Virus record (IMG/VR): IMGVR_UViG_3300050033_000350
Span: 1-21,351 of that record
Origin: a virus
Reading direction: 5' to 3' (one strand)
Length of the DNA stretch: 21,351 nucleotides
A program made the position numbers and the translations under genes. Shown piece by piece: positions 7,605 through 13,430 of this stretch. Each line of letters starts with the position of its first letter. Positions within the stretch are counted from its first letter, which is position 1. Under the pieces are notes generated by a model. The model was not told the DNA's origin. It saw only the letters and a program-made list of their open reading frames with translations, and searched no databases.

Positions 7605-8069
7605 ATGAGCGGCAGCAGTCTGTTGGTAACTGAAGCTATCATTGGTCAAACTGTAACATTTACATCAAAGAATCCAGTCGATCCAACCATCTATAAAGGT
7701 ATCGTCACTGGTATCATCACATACGCTTTATCTGGTTCTTTCGGATTTGATCAAGTTTCATACAACGCAGCGGTACAACGAGCCGATCCAACCGTTGGTG
7801 CCATCACAACACTTAACTATTTCATTGTCACACTAACCAATAACCAACCTGCTCCAGCAAATAGATTGTTTGCTAATGAGTGGATTTCAACAGCCAGCTT
7901 CAGTGTTATTACAAGTGCAACGATCTTCAATCTAAATGTCTATGATATACCAGCACACGGACTTCCTGCAATTCTAGCCATTCTACAAAATGCTGGTTAT
8001 AATGCAGTGCAAGTGACGGCACCATCGGCAGCAGCATTACTCCAAGGTCAAACTTCAACAGCGCCTTGA
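7605..8069 (+). CDS. Small beta-rich virion-like protein, unknown
   Basis: This 154-residue protein starts at an ATG with AGGG seven bases upstream, 37 bases after the chaperonin stop. It is rich in Ser, Thr, Ala, Val and Gly, has no cysteine and almost no lysine, and alternates polar and hydrophobic residues as in beta-strand virion proteins. The C-terminus is Ala/Ser/Pro/Gln-rich (PSAAALLQGQTSTAP). No family was recognised. It is the last gene of the rightward unit and ends just before the palindromic terminator at 8089-8118. Being directly downstream of the chaperonin, it is a candidate client or an abundant tail or head decoration protein, but that is inference. Confidence 0.75.
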   Translation: MSGSSLLVTEAIIGQTVTFTSKNPVDPTIYKGIVTGIITYALSGSFGFDQVSYNAAVQRADPTVGAITTLNYFIVTLTNNQPAPANRLFANEWISTASFSVITSATIFNLNVYDIPAHGLPAILAILQNAGYNAVQVTAPSAAALLQGQTSTAP

Positions 8070-8088
8070 TATAACAAAAAATAAGAAG

Positions 8089-8118
8089 AGTAGGATGCGA
8101 CATATGTCGCATCCTACT
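8089..8118. terminator. 30-bp perfect palindrome, bidirectional terminator between convergent genes
   Basis: Bases 8089-8103 and 8104-8118 are perfect reverse complements (arm agtaggatgcgacat). The palindrome sits between the rightward gene ending at 8069 and the leftward gene ending at 8139. On the minus strand it is followed by TCTTCTTATTTTTTG and on the plus strand by ATTTCTATC, so both readings carry a T-rich tail. A shared bidirectional terminator is the simplest reading. Confidence 0.8.
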
Positions 8119-8138
8119 ATTTCTATCATGGCCTGAGA

Positions 8139-8378
8139 TTAGAGTAGTGGAAGTGCAGTCCAACCCTCGATCTTCATTGCTTCAGCAACAATCGGATCGA
8201 GATTTGCATATGGCGCACAACAATACCAATCCATATAGTCTCCATGCCCAACAATAGCCGCAATCAAATCTCCAGCGGAACGAAAGCTATAACCAGCAGT
8301 ATCGCCGTTGGTGTGCGTCCACTCCATATTGGCAAGAGAACCCCACACGGCTTTGCAAAGATTATCATCGACTCGCAT
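8139..8378 (-). CDS. Conserved-looking small phage protein (79 aa), unknown
   Basis: From the ATG at 8378 the product is 79 residues and contains a compact aromatic/Gly motif series: AVWGSL, MEWTHTNGDTAGYSFRSAGDL, GHGDYMDWYCC and GWT near the end. From memory this pattern (W-x-H-x-x-G-x-x-x-x-YSFR-x-AGDLIA ... G-YMDWYC) recurs in small uncharacterised phage proteins, but the function is unknown to me. The ATG overlaps the end of the upstream 42-residue ORF by 14 bases, which suggests translational coupling. The frame is open further up to an ATGATG at 8423-8418, but those starts have no SD at proper distance and would overlap the upstream ORF by 59 bases. It is the last gene of the leftward block, before the shared palindrome. 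Confidence 0.65.
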   Translation of the reverse strand: MRVDDNLCKAVWGSLANMEWTHTNGDTAGYSFRSAGDLIAAIVGHGDYMDWYCCAPYANLDPIVAEAMKIEGWTALPLL

Positions 8379-8493
8379 TCGTTTCGCCGAGGGCGAGATT
8401 GACAGTGGCTTCAAATGCATCATGTGGATCTAAAGCGCGACCTCCAGAAACACCACCAAGGCCACCAAATCTCTTTGGTACAGAATTAAGCAT
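8365..8493 (-). CDS. Small ORF of 42 codons coupled to the 79-aa gene
   Basis: An ATG at 8493 has a strong SD (AGAAGGAAG, about eight bases upstream) and opens 42 codons beginning MLNSVPKRFGGLGGVSGGRA and ending ETNASR. It stops at a TGA 14 bases inside the next ORF. The good SD and the overlap architecture favour a genuinely translated short gene, either a functional Gly-rich small protein or a leader that delivers ribosomes to the 79-residue gene. It is too short for the usual gene-finding cut-off. No family was recognised, and no membrane segment is seen. Confidence 0.5.
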   Translation of the reverse strand: MLNSVPKRFGGLGGVSGGRALDPHDAFEATVNLALGETNASR

Positions 8494-8622
8494 ATTCAAC
8501 TTCCTTCTATTAGAGACAACTAAGTATTTTACATTCCCAGCAAAATTGCAATCAACATAATACCCTCCTTTAAATGGTACCTGTTAATTAAATCAAATTA
8601 TATCTAAATCGTGCCAATTACG
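8494..8622. promoter_or_regulatory. Leader region between small leftward genes
   Basis: This 129-base gap is AT-rich (a TTAATTAAATCAAATTATATC stretch near 8584-8604) and could hold a promoter for the small genes to its left. It contains the nine-codon ORF at 8529-8558 with a strong SD. No hairpin terminator follows the 153-residue gene ending at 8623, so read-through into this region is likely. Confidence 0.3.
8529..8558 (-). CDS. Nine-codon peptide ORF with near-perfect SD
   Basis: The minus strand carries AAAGGAGGG, then five bases from the GGAGG core to ATG, and codons for MLIAILLGM before TAA. This is the best SD/start pair in the window, yet the peptide is only nine hydrophobic residues. 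It ends 35 bases before the start of the 42-codon ORF. It may be a leader peptide, a translational regulator, or the remnant of a decayed small gene. Translation is inferred from the SD only. Confidence 0.35.
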   Translation of the reverse strand: MLIAILLGM

Positions 8623-9084
8623 TCAGGCTTGGCTTAACAAGTATTCAAGTGATCTTTTTATAATGTCATTGAAAAGCCTTGTTGATATTGGTGTTTTAAT
8701 AGCGAGTTGGAGTTCTTTGTAAAATCGAGCTGTCACTTCAGCAATCAGAAGACCTCGATTATTATCGACAACTGCAGTTTGTTCCTCCATGACATAGGTG
8801 ATTGTGATCGTAGCCTCACGGTATCGAAGAGTGATCCGTCCAGAAATGTCGGGGTCGATTTCTGTAACAAAGATGAGATCTGTTGGATCTGGAACCGTTC
8901 CATCAAAGCATGGAATATGATTGGTTTCATCGCCATCAACAGCCACATGAAGATCACCGTAGATCGTATGAAAATCTTTAACCACGGCTACTTTCTTGTA
9001 GCGCTTAACTCCGTATACAGCGACGCCTCCGATCGCAACAACAGTAGTGATTATAGAAGCAACGGCGATGAATACTTTAGACAT
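8623..9084 (-). CDS. Membrane-anchored small protein, unknown
   Basis: This 153-residue protein starts at an ATG with GAAGAGG six bases upstream. Residues 4-26 (FIAVASIITTVVAIGGVAVYGV) form a single hydrophobic helix followed by KRYKK, which predicts an N-in signal anchor with the rest outside the cytoplasm. The remainder is a mixed domain of about 120 residues with acidic loops (VDGDETNHIPCFDGTVPDPTD) and one cysteine; it ends in an amphipathic helix. There is no lipobox. It belongs to a run of small leftward genes downstream of the M48-like peptidase. A secreted or periplasmic role, or membrane tethering of a phage structure, is possible but unsupported by any recognised motif. Confidence 0.7.
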   Translation of the reverse strand: MSKVFIAVASIITTVVAIGGVAVYGVKRYKKVAVVKDFHTIYGDLHVAVDGDETNHIPCFDGTVPDPTDLIFVTEIDPDISGRITLRYREATITITYVMEEQTAVVDNNRGLLIAEVTARFYKELQLAIKTPISTRLFNDIIKRSLEYLLSQA

Positions 9085-9114
9085 GACACACCTCTTCAGT
9101 TTGACATTTGAGTG

Positions 9115-9417
9115 TTATTTAATCAACGCGACGGCGGAACTGTATGTAATTGGTGAATCTGGTTTATATGCTTCTATCTCAATAGACACCGTGTGCATAA
9201 TTACATAAGCACTCTTTTTGTATGGATAGATTTTTGCAACACAACCATGAAAGTTTAGATAGCGCACAACTGCATGTGTAAATTTATTGTGCAAAATCTT
9301 ACGTTGACTTATGGTGCGCAATTCCAAAGAAGAAATAAGAATACAACGATGTACCTTTTTTACAACGAGAAATATCTTTTCTGCAACTTCACGTGGCGTT
9401 GGTAGTTTGTCCACCAC
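9115..9417 (-). CDS. Small basic protein, unknown
   Basis: The ORF encodes about 100 residues from tandem GTG codons (9417 and 9414), with AAAGGA about nine bases upstream of the first. The protein is basic (many Lys, Arg and His), with a short helical N-terminus (PREVAEKIFLVVKKVHR) and a beta-rich C-terminus (KKSAYVIMHTVSIEIEAYK). The fold could be a small alpha/beta nucleic-acid-binding or virion accessory domain, but no family was recognised. It lies 30 bases upstream of the membrane-anchored gene and 27 bases downstream of the 63-residue gene, so it is part of the same leftward run. Confidence 0.65.
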   Translation of the reverse strand: MVDKLPTPREVAEKIFLVVKKVHRCILISSLELRTISQRKILHNKFTHAVVRYLNFHGCVAKIYPYKKSAYVIMHTVSIEIEAYKPDSPITYSSAVALIK

Positions 9418-9444
9418 AACGATTTATCCTTTCGTGTATAATTG

Positions 9445-9636
9445 TTAAGCTACAAGTCGATACGAATTCATCCGCCACAACATGCTGTCGATGTCATCAC
9501 CGAGTCTCCATGGGGGAATATTGGTAACCGGTGTGGTATGAGTTCCTTCATTGGAATATTGTGAGATTCCATCCAGTGAAATTTGAATCGAAGGATGATC
9601 AATTGGAGGATGAAAGAATCCATTTTTGGTAAACAT
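9445..9636 (-). CDS. Small protein of 63 residues, unknown
   Basis: From the ATG at 9636, with TAGGAA about ten bases upstream, the ORF encodes a Pro/Ile/Asn-rich 63-residue peptide (MFTKNGFFHPPIDHPSIQIS...). It has two tryptophans and ends NSYRLVA. The same frame is open upstream for 28 further codons with protein-like content (FHTDIYYYNEVGVIVYRLVG) but contains no ATG, GTG or TTG. The gene may therefore have lost its original 5' end, or may start at an unusual codon. The YRLV coding sequence occurs both just before the start and at the C-terminus, producing the 13-bp direct repeat listed separately. No family was recognised. Confidence 0.55.
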   Translation of the reverse strand: MFTKNGFFHPPIDHPSIQISLDGISQYSNEGTHTTPVTNIPPWRLGDDIDSMLWRMNSYRLVA

Positions 9637-9660
9637 TAGGGTATTTCCTACAAGTCGATA
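9450..9660. repeat. 13-bp direct repeats flanking the 63-codon gene
   Basis: The sequence ctacaagtcgata occurs at 9450-9462 and again at 9648-9660. On the minus strand these are the last codons (YRLVA-stop) and the leader (YRLVG, in frame before the ATG) of the 63-codon gene. Allowing a 2-base gap the similarity extends to about 17 bases. It may reflect a local duplication or a recombination junction. Confidence 0.6.
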
Positions 9661-9678
9661 TACGATTACACCGACTTC

Positions 9679-9710
9679 ATTATAGTAATATATATCTGTA
9701 TGAAAATGAA
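9679..9710 (-). promoter_or_regulatory. Possible sigma70-like promoter for the small-gene run
   Basis: A perfect TATAAT is on the minus strand at 9684-9679, between the hairpin after the peptidase gene and the start at 9636. The best upstream -35 candidate is TTCATT at 9710-9705, with a spacing of 20, which is long. Its place right after a terminator makes a new transcription start sensible, but the -35 is weak. Confidence 0.35.
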
Positions 9711-9717
9711 CTACTTA

Positions 9718-9745
9718 CAGACCAGTCCCTTTAGGGACTGGTCTG
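9718..9745 (-). terminator. 12-bp perfect hairpin after the M48-like peptidase gene
   Basis: The arms cagaccagtccc (9718-9729) and gggactggtctg (9734-9745) pair perfectly around the tetraloop ttta. The hairpin begins 12 bases past the stop at 9757. The minus strand after it (TAAGTAGTTCATTTTC) is only moderately U-rich, so termination may be partial. Confidence 0.7.
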
Positions 9746-9756
9746 CTATTTGTACA

Positions 9757-11259
9757 TCAACGACTCTTTAGTCTGGCAGCATGTAGAAAAAGGGGGTTCT
9801 TGATTAACCCATTCGTGAGCTGCTGAAGGATGTCATATGATGAAGATAACCCGGCTGTGCGTAGTCCATCGGAGACCGATCCTCGAGACAATATACGCAT
9901 GATTGTTCCCCAGAATAGCTGGCGTATTTTATATCCTTTTGAATTTTTATACTCTTCCACTGTTTGAAGAAGCGTGGTGGTTTCTTTAATATAATAATTT
10001 CTTAATTCTGTACTTAATTTTGGATCTTTAAAAACAACCATGTTATTTTGTAGAAGTTTTTCTAATCGTAACAAAGGAGGATCGTAAGTGCCAATGTCAA
10101 CAAAAGTTAATGTGTGGAATGTTTGTATTATTGCATTAATTCCATACAACAATTCTCGTGCACCGCGTTGTTGACGCATTGCAATTATTGTATCAAGTCT
10201 AACATAAGCAGAAGATTCTGCGTCAAATAACTTTTTCAATCCAGAAGCAAATGCCGCACCAAGTCCATATCGCGAAACAAACTCATCAGCAATTGTTTCA
10301 TTATAACTTGCATTAGATTCGGTAATTACAGTATCTGATGATTTATGACTACCACTATTGATAGTACCATATCGAGCAGATTTTTCAATTTGTTCAATGC
10401 GACTTGTAAATACTTTCCAAAATTTAATACACAAATATAAACCAGCAAGACTGGCAGTTACAACTGCTATTGTAATACCGACTAGATTTTGCTTATTTTT
10501 ATCAATTTCACTTATGGCTTGGTCAAAAGCTTTTGTCCATTGACTATTGGTTGATTTTTTAATATCAGTTTTTATTTCAGATATTGCAATCTGAGACGTC
10601 TTGTCATCAGTCGTTTCACTGAGATAAGATATAGAATTACCTGCCGCATTTACTTTATGATAAAGATCATCGATGTGCTCACAAAGACTCAGGGCATGTC
10701 CACATTCGTGTAAAATAGCAGCCGCATGCTCTTCTGCTGTCAGTGGAACGATACCACCAAAGGCTTCTTCACAAAGATAAAATGCTGGAAATATCTGTAG
10801 TATCATAATAAAATTATGAACTATCTCCGCAAAACTACCCGTATCGAGAGAAATGGTATTATGGTCCAAATCAAAAATATTTGGATTAAACACATTATCA
10901 GTATTCAATCCGGAATACATTTGATTGACATTGCGTATTTTAGTGCCATCTGCTACATTTCTAAATATGGGCAGCGTGGCATATCCGGGTTCTAAATCTT
11001 TATAGCACAACACTAGAACATTCAGCTTTAATTCAGAAGCTAATAATTTTATCAATGCTGGAGCAAATGTATTATTGGTATAATTTGTAGCTTCTTGAAT
11101 ACGACTTGGGGTTATCGGAGATAATTGTTTATCTTCTGTAAATCGCTTAGTGGTTTCAACCCAAGTCAAAAATTCTCCACACAATATCACTAATTGTTTA
11201 GCCAATGTGCTATTGTGTTGAAAGGCAATTCGTTCTATAGCAGGAAGACCTTCAAACAT
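9757..11259 (-). CDS. M48-like membrane zinc metallopeptidase
   Basis: The protein has 500 residues from the ATG at 11259 (AAAGGGG nine bases upstream; a TTG at 11262 is one codon earlier). It shows the full order of landmarks of M48-type gluzincins. These are HECGH at 184-188 (two zinc histidines plus the catalytic Glu), a hydrophobic span at about 259-282 (LVGITIAVVTASLAGLYLCIKFW), ETIAD at 321-325 as the likely ExxxD third zinc-ligand motif, and TYDPPLLRLEKL near 391-402, recalling the THPPxxxRIxxL end motif of the family. A long helical N-terminus of about 150 residues and a C-terminus of about 100 residues are not recognised. The activity would be proteolysis near a membrane. The substrate is unknown: a virion protein, a neighbouring membrane protein or a host protein. 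It sits alone between two hairpins. Confidence 0.7.
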   Translation of the reverse strand: MFEGLPAIERIAFQHNSTLAKQLVILCGEFLTWVETTKRFTEDKQLSPITPSRIQEATNYTNNTFAPALIKLLASELKLNVLVLCYKDLEPGYATLPIFRNVADGTKIRNVNQMYSGLNTDNVFNPNIFDLDHNTISLDTGSFAEIVHNFIMILQIFPAFYLCEEAFGGIVPLTAEEHAAAILHECGHALSLCEHIDDLYHKVNAAGNSISYLSETTDDKTSQIAISEIKTDIKKSTNSQWTKAFDQAISEIDKNKQNLVGITIAVVTASLAGLYLCIKFWKVFTSRIEQIEKSARYGTINSGSHKSSDTVITESNASYNETIADEFVSRYGLGAAFASGLKKLFDAESSAYVRLDTIIAMRQQRGARELLYGINAIIQTFHTLTFVDIGTYDPPLLRLEKLLQNNMVVFKDPKLSTELRNYYIKETTTLLQTVEEYKNSKGYKIRQLFWGTIMRILSRGSVSDGLRTAGLSSSYDILQQLTNGLIKNPLFLHAARLKSR

Positions 11260-11277
11260 CAAATTATTCCCCTTTGT

Positions 11278-11313
11278 TAGGCGGTGGTCTCAAATAAACT
11301 AGACCACCGCCTA
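11278..11313 (-). terminator. 13-bp GC-rich hairpin upstream of the peptidase gene
   Basis: The arms taggcggtggtct (11278-11290) and agaccaccgccta (11301-11313) pair perfectly around a 10-base AT-rich loop. On the minus strand it is followed by ACAAAGGGG, so no U-run follows. It may act as a boundary or processing structure, or as a translation-control hairpin, rather than as a classical terminator. Confidence 0.5.
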
Positions 11314-11352
11314 TAACACAAGGTCATTGTCGGGGTGTGAGTCTCAGTTAAC

Positions 11353-11375
11353 CTTTATTTTCTATGAAAATAAAG
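11353..11375 (-). terminator. 10-bp AT-rich hairpin after the small membrane-protein pair
   Basis: The arms ctttattttc (11353-11362) and gaaaataaag (11366-11375) pair around a 3-base loop, 13 bases past the stop at 11389. It is a candidate 3' end for the membrane-protein transcript, although it is followed by GTTAACTG rather than a U-run. Confidence 0.45.
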
Positions 11376-11388
11376 TTCGAGCAAGATC

Positions 11389-11799
11389 CTATTGGGATCT
11401 CAGTTGATCGGACATACTCGTATCCGATTTGGGTTCATAATGAGTATATGGAAGATTACTGGATAGCACTCTACGTTTAATATCGAGACTTCCCGTATGT
11501 CGATGCAACATCATCCCAACAATAATGGTGAATATTTGCGAAATGATGGTAATAAACATTTCATATGACAATGGAACATTAGGAGTTGTATCATAAAAAT
11601 TATACATAACAAGTACACCGGAAATCAAGATTGTACTTCCAGTTGTTCGAAAATCCGCTTCTCGCCAAGAAACTATTCGACAAATCTGCTGGATATAGTG
11701 AATATTATCCACAATGATACAGGTAAATAGAGCTAAGATTATAATCGTTAACCCCACATTAAAAACGGAAATCATTAGAGATATCAAGCACACGTTCAT
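11389..11799 (-). CDS. Small membrane protein with about three transmembrane segments, unknown
   Basis: From the ATG at 11799 the product has 136 residues. That start has GGAGGG seven bases upstream, which is clearly better than the in-frame ATG at 11814 that would add five residues. Hydrophobic segments lie at about residues 5-32 (LISLMISVFNVGLTIIILALF...), 54-68 (GSTILISGVLVMYNF) and 81-97 (EMFITIISQIFTIIVGMML), followed by a polar tail (SLDIKRRVLSS...). The gene overlaps the end of the upstream membrane/coiled-coil gene by 41 bases, so the two products are probably made together. A holin-like role is conceivable from size and topology, but no lysis gene is recognised nearby. Confidence 0.65.
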   Translation of the reverse strand: MNVCLISLMISVFNVGLTIIILALFTCIIVDNIHYIQQICRIVSWREADFRTTGSTILISGVLVMYNFYDTTPNVPLSYEMFITIISQIFTIIVGMMLHRHTGSLDIKRRVLSSNLPYTHYEPKSDTSMSDQLRSQ

Positions 11800-12163
11800 C
11801 TTTTTTCCCTCCATCTATGACTGATGGTTGATTTACAACAAGATGTTGCATAAAATTTTCGATAATTTTATGCAACTCGATAATGGTCTGCTGATATGTG
11901 ATATTATCGGCAAGTAGTGCGTTTTTCTCAGCAACATGTGCAATAACTGCAGCATCTGCCAATTCTCTAAGTCGCTTCGTTTCTGCAAGATCTTCTGAAA
12001 TTCTAGCAATGTACTTGTTCTTTAATAACTCACGATAGTCTTCACGCCGATCTAGAACAAATCGACGATGATACGAGTAAAAAAATCCAAATAAAATAGC
12101 CCCATATCTAATCACGTCGATATGTGTTTGTACCCATTGAATGATAAGAGTCTCCATTTGCAT
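11759..12163 (-). CDS. Membrane-anchored coiled-coil protein, unknown
   Basis: This 134-residue protein starts at an ATG with AGGAG four bases upstream. A hydrophobic aromatic segment near residues 17-30 (VIRYGAILFGFFYSYHRR) probably anchors it. It is followed by a long charged helix (residues about 32-110, RREDYRELLKNKYIARISEDL...) with heptad-like spacing that predicts a coiled coil. The C-terminus is polar and overlaps the start of the following three-span membrane gene. Topology and overlap recall i-spanin/o-spanin pairs, but the partner has no lipobox and has several membrane spans, so I do not make that call. It could be a membrane scaffold working with its overlapped partner. Confidence 0.65.
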   Translation of the reverse strand: MQMETLIIQWVQTHIDVIRYGAILFGFFYSYHRRFVLDRREDYRELLKNKYIARISEDLAETKRLRELADAAVIAHVAEKNALLADNITYQQTIIELHKIIENFMQHLVVNQPSVIDGGKKDERVLDISNDFRF

Positions 12164-12211
12164 TTTACTCCTATCTTACCATCACCACGATCCTCATAAT
12201 TTATGAAATAA

Positions 12212-12239
12212 ATGGATCACGTTTTTATACGTGATCCAT
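12212..12239 (-). terminator. 11-bp hairpin ending the four-gene leftward unit
   Basis: The arms atggatcacgt (12212-12222) and acgtgatccat (12229-12239) pair perfectly around a 6-base loop, 39 bases past the stop at 12279. The minus strand after the stem reads TTATTTCATAAATTATG, which is U-rich. It is a good intrinsic-terminator candidate separating the large-protein unit from the membrane-protein pair. Confidence 0.7.
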
Positions 12240-12278
12240 CCGATGAAATGATTGTTGGATATCATTACCAGTGACTAA

Positions 12279-13430
12279 TTAGTCTTCTATTGGAGCCGCA
12301 GATGCTGTAAGACATCCAGCAACATCCAATGAGTTGTGTACAACCCGAACTGCTGTATCAAGTACTGCTGAAATACAGCAAAGTCCGGACGATACGTGAC
12401 AACGTACCATGTCGGCCTGTGTCATATTACCACCAGCAAGTGCTTCGATAGCATCGGTATTTTCATCAGAAATAGCATCATCGATTGCTGGAGGAACATC
12501 GTTGTCAATCAGTGATACGAATGTTGCAGTATCTTGCAATCGACTGACAAATTCGTCCTTGCGAGCAAGTAATTCGTTAACGACAACAAGTAAAGATTTT
12601 GTTTTCTGCAGAAGTTCGATGACATTTTCGTTGTTATAACCATGTTCACCAAGAGTAGCTACTTTTGGTTCAATAGTAACTTCATCCACACCCATCTGAA
12701 GATAATGTGGATTATTAGAATTGATGCAGAGACCAGTGTGTTCACCAAGTGCGATTGCAATATTGTTTAATTTCTCAGTGTAAGCATCCATAGCATCGCG
12801 ATCGGTCGGATCCGCCACTGCAACATCGAGTCCGGGAATCATGGCAATCAACGCATTGATACAGTCATTGGCACAATCATAACGAGCTGCTTCAACCGAA
12901 CCATTGAGTGAGGTTTCAGTCTCATCAAGATCGGTAATGACACCAAGATAATGTTCAACTTCATTATCAAGATTTTCGATTTGTTCAGTCGTTGTAACAA
13001 AGAGTTCGCCGACATTATCGGCACAGTTATTGACCCAGTCGGCGACAACGTTGAGCTCGGTATCCAACGCATCATCGATACCAGTTAGAGCTGTCGTGGT
13101 ACGAGGATCATTCTGATCGGCATCGACAAGATCGAGTGATTCATTGCTGGGCATGTTTGGAATGATAGTGGAAATGACATTGTTTCTTGGATTGACAAAT
13201 TCCATCAATGGTCGATTGAGACCATACGCACGAATCACCATGCGCAATTGGCGCATATCAGAAAAATCTTGTGTGGTATGATCCATCGTTGCAATACTTG
13301 CAGTAAGAGCAGCTCGTGCATTTGAATGCCGCATACCTGCCTGTAAAATCTGCCGAATTTCACTACGATGATTAATATCAACGGGTGTTTTGTTGACAAT
13401 AGTCGTGTTCATTGTAAGACCACTAAACAT
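12279..13430 (-). CDS. Acidic helical protein, unknown, last of four-gene unit
   Basis: From the ATG at 13430 the product has 383 residues. This start has AAAGGAG six bases upstream and overlaps the stop of the preceding gene by eight bases (ATGTTTAG). The frame is open to a further-upstream ATG at 13562, but using it would bury the start 140 bases inside the neighbour. The protein is acidic, Asp/Asn/Glu-rich and largely helical, with about nine cysteines scattered, including paired ones (RYDCANDCIN, SGLCCIS). No family was recognised. The length, composition and gene set would suit an internal or structural virion protein, but this is inference. Confidence 0.7.
   Translation of the reverse strand: MFSGLTMNTTIVNKTPVDINHRSEIRQILQAGMRHSNARAALTASIATMDHTTQDFSDMRQLRMVIRAYGLNRPLMEFVNPRNNVISTIIPNMPSNESLDLVDADQNDPRTTTALTGIDDALDTELNVVADWVNNCADNVGELFVTTTEQIENLDNEVEHYLGVITDLDETETSLNGSVEAARYDCANDCINALIAMIPGLDVAVADPTDRDAMDAYTEKLNNIAIALGEHTGLCINSNNPHYLQMGVDEVTIEPKVATLGEHGYNNENVIELLQKTKSLLVVVNELLARKDEFVSRLQDTATFVSLIDNDVPPAIDDAISDENTDAIEALAGGNMTQADMVRCHVSSGLCCISAVLDTAVRVVHNSLDVAGCLTASAAPIED

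Larger units (their letters stand above)
11263..11388. other. Intergenic region holding two hairpins
   Basis: Between the membrane-protein pair and the peptidase gene, the minus strand first forms a 10-bp AT-rich hairpin (11353-11375) and then a 13-bp GC-rich hairpin (11278-11313). The second one closes 19 bases before the peptidase start and partly covers the approach to its SD (AAAGGGG at about 11269-11275), so it may also modulate translation of the peptidase. Confidence 0.5.

Noticed and set aside
8139-8423. Start of the 79-residue gene at ATGATG 8423-8418
   Set aside because: The nearest GGAGG is about 22 bases upstream, too far, and the region is already used by the 42-codon ORF that has a good SD.
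11389-12163. Rz/Rz1-type spanin pair
   Set aside because: The overlap and coiled coil fit, but the second protein has three membrane spans and no lipobox cysteine, so it does not fit an o-spanin.
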